Assembly: GCA_963702765.1 (NCBI GenBank)
Contig: CAVPEB010000005.1
Location: 1-64,000, forward strand
DNA: 64,000 nt
DNA from: DATMNR01 sp963702765
Lineage (GTDB): Bacteria; Chloroflexota; Ktedonobacteria; Ktedonobacterales; Ktedonobacteraceae
Direction: 5' to 3'
Shown here: one piece after another, positions 46,053-54,285 of the stretch
Layout: each line of letters opens with the position of its first letter
How positions within the stretch are numbered: the stretch's first letter is position 1
Made by a program: the position numbers and the translations under genes
The notes under the pieces: generated by a model
The model's database searches: none
What the model was told of the DNA's origin: nothing
The model's input: only the letters and a program-made list of their open reading frames with translations

Positions 46053-46904
46053 ATGGCCGAAAATATTACACCTGAGGTGAATGAAACCACGCCTCCTTCG
46101 GAGCAACCCCCTGGCGGTGAGCCAAGGCTGCGTTTGCATGGGATTAGTAAATCTTTTGGTGCGGTTCGCGCACTTTATGAAGTTGATTTTGAAGTCAATG
46201 CCGGCGAAGTCGTAGGCCTAGTCGGAGACAATGGCGCCGGTAAATCGACGCTGATAAAAGTTATTTCAGGTGTCGCGCCTTCTGATGAAGGTGAAATATT
46301 TCTGGAAGGCAAACAGGTCCACATACCTAATCCACAGGCTGCAAACCGCCTGGGAATCGAGACAGTCTACCAGGACCTCGCGTTGTGTGATAACCTGGAT
46401 GTTGTCGCCAATTTATTTTTAGGTCGTGAAGAGCGCTCTTTTCTACGATCTTTAAACGAGATCGATATGGAGAAGCAAACGCTCAATGTGCTTCGCACTC
46501 TTGATGTAAAACTCCCCTCGACTCGTACGGCTGTTGCTTCGCTCTCCGGTGGCCAGCGACAGTCAGTTGCAGTTGCTAAATCCATCTTGCGTCAGGCGAA
46601 GGTGGTGCTGCTGGACGAGCCAACGGCAGCGTTAGGTGTAGTTCAGACCAGGCAAGTGCTGAACTTGATTCGTCGGCTACGCGAACAAGGGTTAGCAGTG
46701 GTTGTAATTTCGCATAACCTGGCAGATGTATTTGAGGTCGTGGATCGAGTGATCGTCTTGCGTCTTGGCAGGCGGGTAGGCACATTTGATATCAAAACTT
46801 CCACACCTGAGCAGATTGTTGCAGCAATCACGGGAGCAGAATTCGGCCAGTTGATGACGACAAATGGTTCTGCCCAGGGCAATGACTCGGTAGGAGGGAA
46901 ATGA
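46053..46904 (+). CDS. xylG: Sugar ABC transporter ATP-binding protein (single domain)
   Basis: 283-residue ATPase with one nucleotide-binding domain: Walker A GDNGAGKSTLIK, signature LSGGQRQSVAVAKS, Walker B VVLLDEPTAALG and switch His in VISHNLADV. XylG and RbsA are usually tandem-domain proteins of about 500 residues; this one is half length and would work as a homodimer. ATG 46053 is preferred over TTG 46041 because GGAGGG lies 4 bases upstream. The stop is 3 bases before xylH. Confidence 0.9.
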   Translation: MAENITPEVNETTPPSEQPPGGEPRLRLHGISKSFGAVRALYEVDFEVNAGEVVGLVGDNGAGKSTLIKVISGVAPSDEGEIFLEGKQVHIPNPQAANRLGIETVYQDLALCDNLDVVANLFLGREERSFLRSLNEIDMEKQTLNVLRTLDVKLPSTRTAVASLSGGQRQSVAVAKSILRQAKVVLLDEPTAALGVVQTRQVLNLIRRLREQGLAVVVISHNLADVFEVVDRVIVLRLGRRVGTFDIKTSTPEQIVAAITGAEFGQLMTTNGSAQGNDSVGGK

Positions 46905-46907
46905 TCT

Positions 46908-48188
46908 ATGAGCGACATTATCGAGAAAAATGATAGTCCTGAGCCATCGGAAGCTTCACAGGTGGCTGCATTTGGGGGTGAAACAACTGGTGCTGCCGCT
47001 GTAGAAGTACCATCGTATATGCCCCGCCGCACGCTGGGCCAGTTACTACGCGGTGACCTTGGTTTTATACCGGTCGTGGTGACGCTGCTCGTGGTGGTGA
47101 TCTATTTCTCAATCACCACTGGCGGCTTGTTTCTGACACCGCAGAATCTCACGAACCTGGTGGGACAGATTGTCACCTTCGGTATACTCGGATTGGGCGT
47201 CATTATGGTACTGCTGCTAGGTGAGATCGATCTTTCGATTGCCGCGGTCAGTGTCTATTGCGCAGTGGTTATGGCAGTGCTTGCTGATCCTGCGCGCCCG
47301 TACAAACTTCCAGCTCTCATAGCTATAGTAGCGGGTCTGCTGGCTGGTGCTCTAGCAGGTCTCATCAATGGTTTCTTTGTTGCTGTGCTGCGCGTTCCCT
47401 CATTTATCGTGACACTGGCTGCGTCCATCTTTTATTCTGGGCTGCTGCTCACTTTGCTAAATGGACAAAGTACGCTTATCATCTCCAGTAGCCTCATCCT
47501 CAACATTGCAGGTGGTTTTCTGCCTACTTATTTGGGTATCGGTTTACCTCTCTTAGCCGTCTTGCTGTATGCCTTCAGCCTGATTATGAGCTACGTGAGA
47601 CGAAGGAGAGCTGGCCTCAGGACGGTGTCGCTGCTTCAGGTTGTTGTGCAGATTGTAGTAACTGCACTACTCGTCGGAGGGGCTGTTTGGGAATTTGTGA
47701 GCTACAATGGAGTGCCTTATGAGGTTGCGATCCTCTTTGGATTGATCGTGCTGATGTGGCTGATTATGACGAAAACCTCATTCGGCCGACACGTCTATGC
47801 TGTCGGAGGTAACGCTGAAGCAGCCCGTCGCGCGGGTATTAATATCGTGGGTATCCGCGTTGCGTGCTTTACCTTATGCTCGACGCTTGCCGCTGTGGGC
47901 GGTATTGTATTTGCTTCATATGGTACTGCTGTTGCTAGCGCGATTGACCCAACGCTGCTACTCAATGCAATCGCAGCGGCAGTAATCGGTGGTGTCAGCC
48001 TCTTTGGCGGTCGGGGCTCGGTCTGGGCGGTTGTGCTCGGTGCGCTTATTATCGGTAGCGTGGTAAATGGCCTTGCTTTGCTGGGTCAGACTGCGAACGT
48101 GTCAGAAATGGTGGAAGGCATAGTTTTATTGATCGCTGTGACCGTTGATGCTCTTGTACGTAGAGCTCAACAACGGACTGGTCGTTAA
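46908..48188 (+). CDS. xylH: Sugar ABC transporter permease XylH-like
   Basis: 426-residue permease of the BPD_transp_2 family with about ten to twelve helices after a 50-residue cytoplasmic head. The family loop is GLGVIMVLLLGEIDLSIAAV, followed by PSFIVTLAASIFYSGLLL, then FGRHVYAVGGNAEAARRAGI, which contains the EAA-like ATPase contact. AGGAGGG lies before ATG 46908. The subunit completes a two-permease, two-ATPase importer with XylF and XylG. No isomerase or kinase for xylose is in the window. Confidence 0.9.
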   Translation: MSDIIEKNDSPEPSEASQVAAFGGETTGAAAVEVPSYMPRRTLGQLLRGDLGFIPVVVTLLVVVIYFSITTGGLFLTPQNLTNLVGQIVTFGILGLGVIMVLLLGEIDLSIAAVSVYCAVVMAVLADPARPYKLPALIAIVAGLLAGALAGLINGFFVAVLRVPSFIVTLAASIFYSGLLLTLLNGQSTLIISSSLILNIAGGFLPTYLGIGLPLLAVLLYAFSLIMSYVRRRRAGLRTVSLLQVVVQIVVTALLVGGAVWEFVSYNGVPYEVAILFGLIVLMWLIMTKTSFGRHVYAVGGNAEAARRAGINIVGIRVACFTLCSTLAAVGGIVFASYGTAVASAIDPTLLLNAIAAAVIGGVSLFGGRGSVWAVVLGALIIGSVVNGLALLGQTANVSEMVEGIVLLIAVTVDALVRRAQQRTGR

Positions 48189-48212
48189 ACACTCGTTTGG
48201 GACTAATGCAAA

Positions 48213-48241
48213 GACCTGGCTGTAGAGCCAGGTCGTTTTTT
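48213..48241 (+). terminator. Intrinsic terminator of the xylFGH cluster
   Basis: Perfect 9-bp stem GACCTGGCT/AGCCAGGTC with loop GTAG, then G and TTTTTT, 24 bases after the xylH stop. Confidence 0.95.
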
Positions 48242-48290
48242 ATGGACCAGAAGTGACTAGATCAGAGAGTATAATAATTTATTGTTGGGA

Positions 48291-48836
48291 ATGAATATAG
48301 ATTGGTGGAAAATATTATTGCTTAAACGCATCCTTTATCAGGCGTTAAAGAAATCAGTTGGTTTTTGCTTTAACTGTCTAAATATTTGTCTGTTGGGTAA
48401 TTTACCCCCAATGGGGTGTATCAGTGTGATTGTCGAAGACCAGGGTAAACTTTTGTTACTTAAGAGGCCTGATGGAAATTTAGTCTTTCCCGGTGGCTTT
48501 ATGCGTTGGCGAGAACATCCGACCCAGACAGCATTGCGTGAGATCCAGGAAGAAACTGGATTACGTGTAACATTACATCATATTGTGGCCTGCTATTCAA
48601 TTGCAAGTACGGATTTCAGAAGTATGAGTACTTTGATCCTTGTTTTTTGCGCTGAAGTAAACGGCGGAGATATGCGCGGCAGCGTTGAAGGGTATCCTTG
48701 TTGGATAGAGAAATCAGATTTACTTGAGATGGTTGATTTTCGCTATCAGTACATGCTTGATGATTATCTCGAGCATCGCAAAGAGCATGAAATGCAGGGA
48801 TCTTTTGGTACGTTAGTGAGAGAGATAAAAGAATAA
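48291..48836 (+). CDS. NUDIX hydrolase
   Basis: 181-residue NUDIX protein with the complete box GGFMRWREHPTQTALREI plus QEETGL (residues about 67-90). A basic, cysteine-containing N-terminal extension of about 40 residues precedes the fold. Start is ATG 48291 (TTG 48282 is possible). It differs clearly from the other NUDIX gene at 39086. Substrate unknown. Confidence 0.82.
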   Translation: MNIDWWKILLLKRILYQALKKSVGFCFNCLNICLLGNLPPMGCISVIVEDQGKLLLLKRPDGNLVFPGGFMRWREHPTQTALREIQEETGLRVTLHHIVACYSIASTDFRSMSTLILVFCAEVNGGDMRGSVEGYPCWIEKSDLLEMVDFRYQYMLDDYLEHRKEHEMQGSFGTLVREIKE

Positions 48837-48915
48837 AATCTATATCTTTCTATACTAAGCTAACTTTGAGCAGAAAGGCCAGGACTTGTTATCGGGTTTA
48901 AAGCTTGTTGAATTT

Positions 48916-49932
48916 TTAACTTGAAAATTGACTAAAGAAATTCCAGATGACGACGCTGGCGTTAATTGTGTGTGAGTTATAACCTATTCCAAGAGTTGGG
49001 TTGGAGCCTGGCCATACGTGACCACCATCGCTGATACGGTAATGCTGAATGATAGCGCCATTCGCGCATTGAGACCATTCCAGAGCAGTGACATCGGCTT
49101 TCTGTAAGATTACTTTGCTGCTGGGTTTACACTGGTCATGAGCAATCCAGAAGTTTAAATATGTTTGAACAGATGCCATTCCAATAGTAGTATTCCCATT
49201 GTAAGGTGCAAATTGGTCAGCTTGTCCGTGAATTTCCAATACTGGAATAGGCCGTGATGGATTGCAGCCGCCCGGTATGCGATAGAAAGCACCTGCTACA
49301 GTCGCAAAGGCAGCGATTTGGTTGCTGAGCGTGCAGGCAATACGATATGCCATGCCACCACCTAACGAATAGCCAGTGACGTAGATACGATGAGTATCAA
49401 CGCAATAATTGTGTTCGAAATAACTGATAAGGTCACTTGTGAACTGTACATCGTTGGCATCGCCAGTTGGACCGTATGCTCCTATTCCGGCATTCCAAGA
49501 GGGTGGGTTATCGACTCCTTGCGGGAAAACCAGAATGAAACCAGCTTTGTCTGCTTCAGCACTCATGTTTGTACGCTGAGCTGTACGAAGCGCTGTATTT
49601 TGATAGCCATGATAATTAAAAACCAGTGCTTGTGGTAGCGTACCATAGGATGGCGCCAGGTGAACGATAAAGGTACGCGTGAGCCCGCTCGAGTGAATTG
49701 AAAGAGTTTCATCACCAGCTTGATGAAGAGGCGTATGACATACATTATGTATAGGGATAAGATTAATAGCCGACCTGGCTGAATTTGTGGATGGTTGCCG
49801 CATCCCAGAAATTGTGCTTCCGTAGGCGTTGAAAAGAATTACGCCAAGGATAAGAATGAGAGCAGTACTTAGACCAATTATGGCTATAAAACGACGAATT
49901 ATGCGTGAAGACTGATTTTTGGTATTGTGCAT
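48916..49932 (-). CDS. Secreted esterase of the PHB-depolymerase/feruloyl-esterase group
   Basis: 338-residue alpha/beta hydrolase with an N-terminal signal anchor (about 11-35, RFIAIIGLSTALILILGVIL). Features are VFNYHGYQN, the nucleophile elbow YVTGYSLGGGMAYRIAC, EIHGQADQFAPYNG with the acidic residue and DGGHVWPG with the catalytic His. This LpqC/PHB depolymerase-like family acts on polyesters, feruloyl esters or acetylated sugars outside the cell. It is monocistronic. Confidence 0.85.
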   Translation of the reverse strand: MHNTKNQSSRIIRRFIAIIGLSTALILILGVILFNAYGSTISGMRQPSTNSARSAINLIPIHNVCHTPLHQAGDETLSIHSSGLTRTFIVHLAPSYGTLPQALVFNYHGYQNTALRTAQRTNMSAEADKAGFILVFPQGVDNPPSWNAGIGAYGPTGDANDVQFTSDLISYFEHNYCVDTHRIYVTGYSLGGGMAYRIACTLSNQIAAFATVAGAFYRIPGGCNPSRPIPVLEIHGQADQFAPYNGNTTIGMASVQTYLNFWIAHDQCKPSSKVILQKADVTALEWSQCANGAIIQHYRISDGGHVWPGSNPTLGIGYNSHTINASVVIWNFFSQFSS

Positions 49933-49997
49933 TTACTCCGCTCTTCAAACTATATAGTTCGTATTTAAACGAAGCCGAGTATAGCATGTATGTACGA

Positions 49998-50028
49998 CGT
50001 ATCGCAAGTGATACGAATCTGCTATAAT
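49998..50028 (+). promoter_or_regulatory. Candidate -10 element and inverted repeat upstream of sua5
   Basis: An inverted repeat CGTATC/GATACG (49998-50003 with 50010-50015) lies directly before a perfect TATAAT at 50023-50028, 59 bases upstream of the start codon. The -35 region is poor and overlaps the repeat, as for an activated or repressed promoter. Confidence 0.4.
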
Positions 50029-50086
50029 CCAACAAATATCTCAATATAATATTGAATGATTGAAAAGTTGAGAAGCATTATAGGAT

Positions 50087-51157
50087 ATGGAATATATACG
50101 TACAGAAATCATTGAGGTTAATGCTAAATATCCCGAGCCAGAGGTGATTGAGCGTGCCGTTAATTTATTACATGATGGTGATATCGTCGTTTTCCCTACT
50201 GAGACAGTGTATGGTCTTGGCGCAGATGCTTTTCAATCGAGAGCATTAGAGCGGATTTTTGAGGCCAAGGGACGGCCATTCAGTGATCCTTTGATAGTTC
50301 ATATAGCTCATGAACATGAACTTGAACTGTTAACTGCATCAATTCCTATAGAAGCAAAGCTACTGGCTCGGGAATTTTGGCCTGGCCCTCTTACACTCAT
50401 TCTACCAAGGAGTTCGCGTGTACCATATTTGGTGACATCAGGTTTAGAGACCGTTGCTGTTCGTATGCCTCGAAACGCTGTTGCATTGTCACTGATCAAA
50501 GCACTGGGTTCTCCAATTGCTGCACCGAGCGCAAATCGTTTTATGCATATCAGTCCAACAACGGCGTTTCATGCCTATGCTGATCTATCTGGTAAAGTTC
50601 CTTTAATCCTGGATTTAGGACCTTGCGAAATAGGTTTAGAGTCAACAGTACTTGATTTATGTTCGGATGCTCCAAGGATCCTGCGCCCTGGAGGGATCGG
50701 TCTGGAAGCATTGCGTGCGATACTACCAGATGTACAGCCGCCAAAACAACGCAACGAAGTCGATGAAGCTGAGGATGAATTGACAAAGAAAGCACCAGGC
50801 CAATTGCTTACTCATTATGCTCCAAGCGTCCCGTTGTTGCTTTTTGATGGCACAATTGAGGAGATGCATGCCTCGATGTTGAGTGAGATTGAACGTCGAA
50901 AAGAAAAAGGCGAACAGGTAGGCGTGCTTCTAGCAGAAGAAGATATCCCTGGATTTCAGGATACTCCAGCGTTGGTTTATTGTGTTGGTCGTGAAGAGGA
51001 TTTAAAGCAGGTAGGCGCTCATTTGTTTGAAGGGCTGCGCTCGCTTGAAGAAGCACGAGTACAGGTTATCCTTTGTCGCAATTTTGGAGAGCAAGGACTG
51101 GGACTGGCTATTCGTGATCGACTGCTCAAAGCAGCAGGTGGAAGATTCGAGATATGA
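50087..51157 (+). CDS. Threonylcarbamoyl-AMP synthase Sua5
   Basis: Makes threonylcarbamoyl-AMP from threonine, bicarbonate and ATP for t6A37 modification of ANN-decoding tRNAs. 356 residues: YrdC domain with VVFPTETVYGLGADAF, KGRPFSDPLIVHI, EFWPGPLTLILPRS, VAVRMPRN and PIAAPSANR, then a linker and the C-terminal Sua5 domain from about residue 230 (PGQLLTHYAPSVPL). The two-domain layout makes it Sua5 rather than the short TsaC. Confidence 0.93.
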   Translation: MEYIRTEIIEVNAKYPEPEVIERAVNLLHDGDIVVFPTETVYGLGADAFQSRALERIFEAKGRPFSDPLIVHIAHEHELELLTASIPIEAKLLAREFWPGPLTLILPRSSRVPYLVTSGLETVAVRMPRNAVALSLIKALGSPIAAPSANRFMHISPTTAFHAYADLSGKVPLILDLGPCEIGLESTVLDLCSDAPRILRPGGIGLEALRAILPDVQPPKQRNEVDEAEDELTKKAPGQLLTHYAPSVPLLLFDGTIEEMHASMLSEIERRKEKGEQVGVLLAEEDIPGFQDTPALVYCVGREEDLKQVGAHLFEGLRSLEEARVQVILCRNFGEQGLGLAIRDRLLKAAGGRFEI

Positions 51158-51747
51158 ATTCTGAATTGTCGCCCCTGAATTATCCCTAGATTGGGTGTTG
51201 TAACCGATTTCTTGCGCATACTGCCACATGCTTACAGTTGTTGCTATCATCCATTGCAGAGTTACCGCTTTTCGCCAGGTGTGGGAGAAGAGGTTCAAAG
51301 AGTGATTGTATCTGATCTCGCACGCGCTCAGAGACCATGCAAGCAAAGGTCGAGAAGCCGGGCGGGCCAAGGCATCCGCAAACTCGATACGGGCAAGTCG
51401 CAGAAGCAGGTAGGCGGGCATGCGAGAGCACACGCTGAGAGCCGCGAACAGGAGCGCATTTCACGTATTCCCGACAGTGTATGCCTAGGGATAGAAGCCA
51501 CCGCAGTTTGGCTCGTATGGAAAAGACGTAAGCGTAGGGAACAGACTGGATGTTCCGTACTGATTGCCCATACAAACAAGGGGTGAAGCATTTGCTTCCA
51601 CTTTCTGATACTGTTACGGTCGGTTTCTTGAAACAGTGACGTACCCTAAAAACGATGACATCTGTTTCGGTTTTTTAGATGGTGGCCTCTCCATGACCGG
51701 ATTTACGCTTAACGAAAAGAATAGTTCTAGACGAGGAGGGAAGGTAG
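51158..51747. other. 590-base unassigned region before tnpB 3
   Basis: No supported gene. The middle (about 51300-51540) is GC-richer and more purine-skewed than its neighbours, with long overlapping open frames on both strands that lack family features or ribosome sites. A short GAAGCATTTGCTTC hairpin lies at about 51587. It may be the left end of the third TnpB element or a relic of another insertion sequence. Confidence 0.4.
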
Positions 51748-52977
51748 ATGCAACTCGTTGAGCAGCACATCATTGAAAAGGCCGATCCACGTTGGGCCAG
51801 ATTAGACACAGTGGCCTTCGCTTCCAAAAACCTCTGGAATGCAGCCAATTATCTTGTACGCCAGTCCTTCATTCATCGCGGAACCTACCTTGATAACGTC
51901 AAAGTGTTTCATCTCATGAAGTCCCATGAAGCCTACCGAGCTCTTCCAGCTAAAATCAGCAATCAAGTCCTCATTCAGCTCCATCATGCATGGAGGGGTT
52001 TCTTCGAGGCAATGGATGAGTGGCGTGAGCACCCTGAGAAATTCGTCGGCCGTCCCAAATTGCCCGGATATAAACCCAAGCAGCATGGGCGGAATCTGCT
52101 CGTGTATGAGTTCAAGGCCATCTCCAAACGCGCGTTGAAGCGTGGGATGATTTCGCTCACAGGGCTTGGGGACCTGGTGGCCACCAAAAAGACACGAGAA
52201 ACCATCAAACAAGTCCGTATCGTCCCACGCGGCAGGCAGTATGTCATTGAAGTGGTCCATGAGCGAGCAGCACAGCAGGCTAGGCTGGACCCAACCCTTT
52301 TCGCCAGTGTAGACCTGGGTGTTTCAAATTTGGCGGCGCTAACTTCAAACGCGGGGCATTTCACTCCCCTACTCGTTAACGGGCGACCGCTCAAGGCTTG
52401 GAACCAGGAATACAACCAGAGGCGTGCAGCCCTCCAAAGACAGCTTGCCAAACAGGATCGTTTCACTTCCCGCAAACTTGAGCAGCTGACTGAAAAGCGC
52501 AATCGGCGTATCAAGCACTACCTGCATGTGGCTTCGCACCGCATGATTGATGTACTGGTACAGCACCGCATCAGCACCCTGATTATCGGGTTAAATCCTC
52601 TTTGGAAACAAGAGGTGCACATGGGGAAGCGCCACAACCAATCTTTTGTGCACATCCCCCACGCCCGTTTTGTTTCCATGCTGAAGTACAAAGCGGAACT
52701 GGTCGGAATCACGGTGAGAGTCACGGAAGAGGCATACACGAGCAAAGCTTCTTTCCTGGATCGGGACGAGATTCCACCCTATGATCCCACTCGCCAAGAG
52801 AAGCCACACTTTAGCGGGCGACGCATCAGCCGGGGGATGTATCAGGCAAGAGACAAATGCTTGATCAATGCCGACGTGAACGGGTCGCTCAACATTGCCA
52901 GAAAAGTATTCCCGACAGCCTTTGATGGCCCAGGGATAGGGGCCGTTGCAGTTCGGCCCAGGCGGCTTGCCGTCTGA
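51748..52977 (+). CDS. tnpB: Divergent TnpB-family protein without zinc ribbon (element 3)
   Basis: 409-residue OrfB/TnpB protein of the IS891/IS1341-like branch. RuvC-I Asp189 is in ASVDLGVSNLAA and RuvC-III Asp376 in INADVNGSLNIARK. The RuvC-II segment reads TLIIGLNPLWKQE, so the usual catalytic Glu position is Gly281; a Glu eight residues later might substitute. The zinc-ribbon cysteines are absent: YTSKASFLDRDEIPPYD and FSGRRISRGMYQ fill the space. This zinc-less pattern is known in one TnpB branch. ATG 51748 has GAGGAGGG upstream. The 3' end probably finishes near GGACTGTTA (53018-53026), overlapping the M20 peptidase stop. Confidence 0.85.
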   Translation: MQLVEQHIIEKADPRWARLDTVAFASKNLWNAANYLVRQSFIHRGTYLDNVKVFHLMKSHEAYRALPAKISNQVLIQLHHAWRGFFEAMDEWREHPEKFVGRPKLPGYKPKQHGRNLLVYEFKAISKRALKRGMISLTGLGDLVATKKTRETIKQVRIVPRGRQYVIEVVHERAAQQARLDPTLFASVDLGVSNLAALTSNAGHFTPLLVNGRPLKAWNQEYNQRRAALQRQLAKQDRFTSRKLEQLTEKRNRRIKHYLHVASHRMIDVLVQHRISTLIIGLNPLWKQEVHMGKRHNQSFVHIPHARFVSMLKYKAELVGITVRVTEEAYTSKASFLDRDEIPPYDPTRQEKPHFSGRRISRGMYQARDKCLINADVNGSLNIARKVFPTAFDGPGIGAVAVRPRRLAV

Positions 52978-53023
52978 ACAAGAGATCATGGCAAAACCAT
53001 TTGTCATAGGTTTTGAGGGACTG

Positions 53024-54157
53024 TTAAGCGCAGAACTCTTCTGCAACAGCAGTTAGTATCTCTGCACATTGTTCAACATGCTGAAGGTTAGACCATTCAA
53101 CTACAGCATGTGCTCCTTCGCCACCAGGGCCGAAGATTACTGTGGGAATGCCTGTTGAAGAAAGAAGTGCTGAATCCATCCAGCCTGTATGTCCGATTTC
53201 TGCTGGTTCATACCCAAGTAGTGTAGATGTTTTGTGGAATAAGGTTCTCACGATTGGTTCATCCAAGGAAGTCTCGAATGGTTCGCGTGCCATTTGGATC
53301 TTTATGGATGCTTTAAAGTTAGAATCTGATGCAGCAATGGGTTCGAGTATGCCATTCACTTCGGCTTCAACTTTTTGAATTGTTTCACCTGGAACTGTTC
53401 TTCTTTCGATACTCAAAAAGCAGTGGTTGGGGTAGCTGGATAATTCCTGCCCACCTTGAATGAGTGAAGCGTGAACCGAACCGGTTCCGAGTAGACGGTG
53501 GGGAGGAGATGAGTGTAGCAAGCCTTCCAGTTCCTCGATGCCAACGAGGATTTTGCCCATCTTTACAATTGCATCGACACCAAGATCGGGACGAGACCCG
53601 TGGGCAGCTCTTCCTTCTGTCTCGATATCAAGCCAGACAAATCCTTTGTGAGCCGTGCAAATATTTAGCTCGGTCGGCTCGGTGACGATTGCAGCATCTG
53701 CACGCCAGTTTTTGACAATTGAGGCAGTACCGATGCTGGCAAACTCTTCATCTGCGACTGCTGTGATAATCACATCTCCTCTCAATGACCTATTTTTCGC
53801 ATTAGCGCCTGCGACCATGATAGCGGCAAGTCCACCTTTCATGTCGTAAGCTCCTCGTCCGTACAAACGGTGGTCCTGGATAAATGGCTCATGAGGTCGT
53901 TCCATACCTGCAACGCCGACTGTATCCATATGAGCGTTGAGCAGAAGAGTCCGTCCTCCACCAGTACCCCTAGCGATGCCGATAACGTTGGGGCGTCCAG
54001 GGGCTGGTTCTTCCCATACGACTTCTAAGCCCGCATTTCCAAACCAATCTGCAATGAAGCGTGCAATTTTTTCTTCACCTGCGCTTCCGGGCACAAGATC
54101 AGGATTGATTGAGTCAATAGCAACCAAATGTCGTAGAAGATCGATGATTTCGCTCAT
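53024..54157 (-). CDS. M20 family peptidase/deacylase (ArgE/DapE type)
   Basis: 377-residue di-zinc hydrolase: AHMDTVG (His), GRGAYDMKGG (Asp), AVADEEFASIG (catalytic and metal Glu), VTEPTELNI (Glu/Asp) and the C-terminal GGEGAHAVVEW (His). Members include acetylornithine deacetylase and succinyl-diaminopimelate desuccinylase; the substrate is not certain. ATG 54155-54157 is preceded by AGGAGG and replaces a longer open frame. The final residues and stop abut the TnpB element, so the C terminus may have been altered by that insertion. It lies 128 bases downstream of the pucR-type gene on the same strand. Confidence 0.85.
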   Translation of the reverse strand: MSEIIDLLRHLVAIDSINPDLVPGSAGEEKIARFIADWFGNAGLEVVWEEPAPGRPNVIGIARGTGGGRTLLLNAHMDTVGVAGMERPHEPFIQDHRLYGRGAYDMKGGLAAIMVAGANAKNRSLRGDVIITAVADEEFASIGTASIVKNWRADAAIVTEPTELNICTAHKGFVWLDIETEGRAAHGSRPDLGVDAIVKMGKILVGIEELEGLLHSSPPHRLLGTGSVHASLIQGGQELSSYPNHCFLSIERRTVPGETIQKVEAEVNGILEPIAASDSNFKASIKIQMAREPFETSLDEPIVRTLFHKTSTLLGYEPAEIGHTGWMDSALLSSTGIPTVIFGPGGEGAHAVVEWSNLQHVEQCAEILTAVAEEFCA

Positions 54158-54285
54158 CGGAGGACCTCCTTCACAGGGCTTACTACGAAAAAATATATAT
54201 GAATAGATTACCATTTCATGAAAGTTTGCGACTGGTATAAAAAGCAAACTCTTTGAGGGAAAAAAGTATAGTGAGGAAGCGCGAC

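Noticed and set aside
51186..51591. Overlapping 60-140 codon frames on both strands before tnpB 3
   Set aside because: No ribosome sites, no domains, mutually overlapping; likely chance frames in GC-richer DNA.
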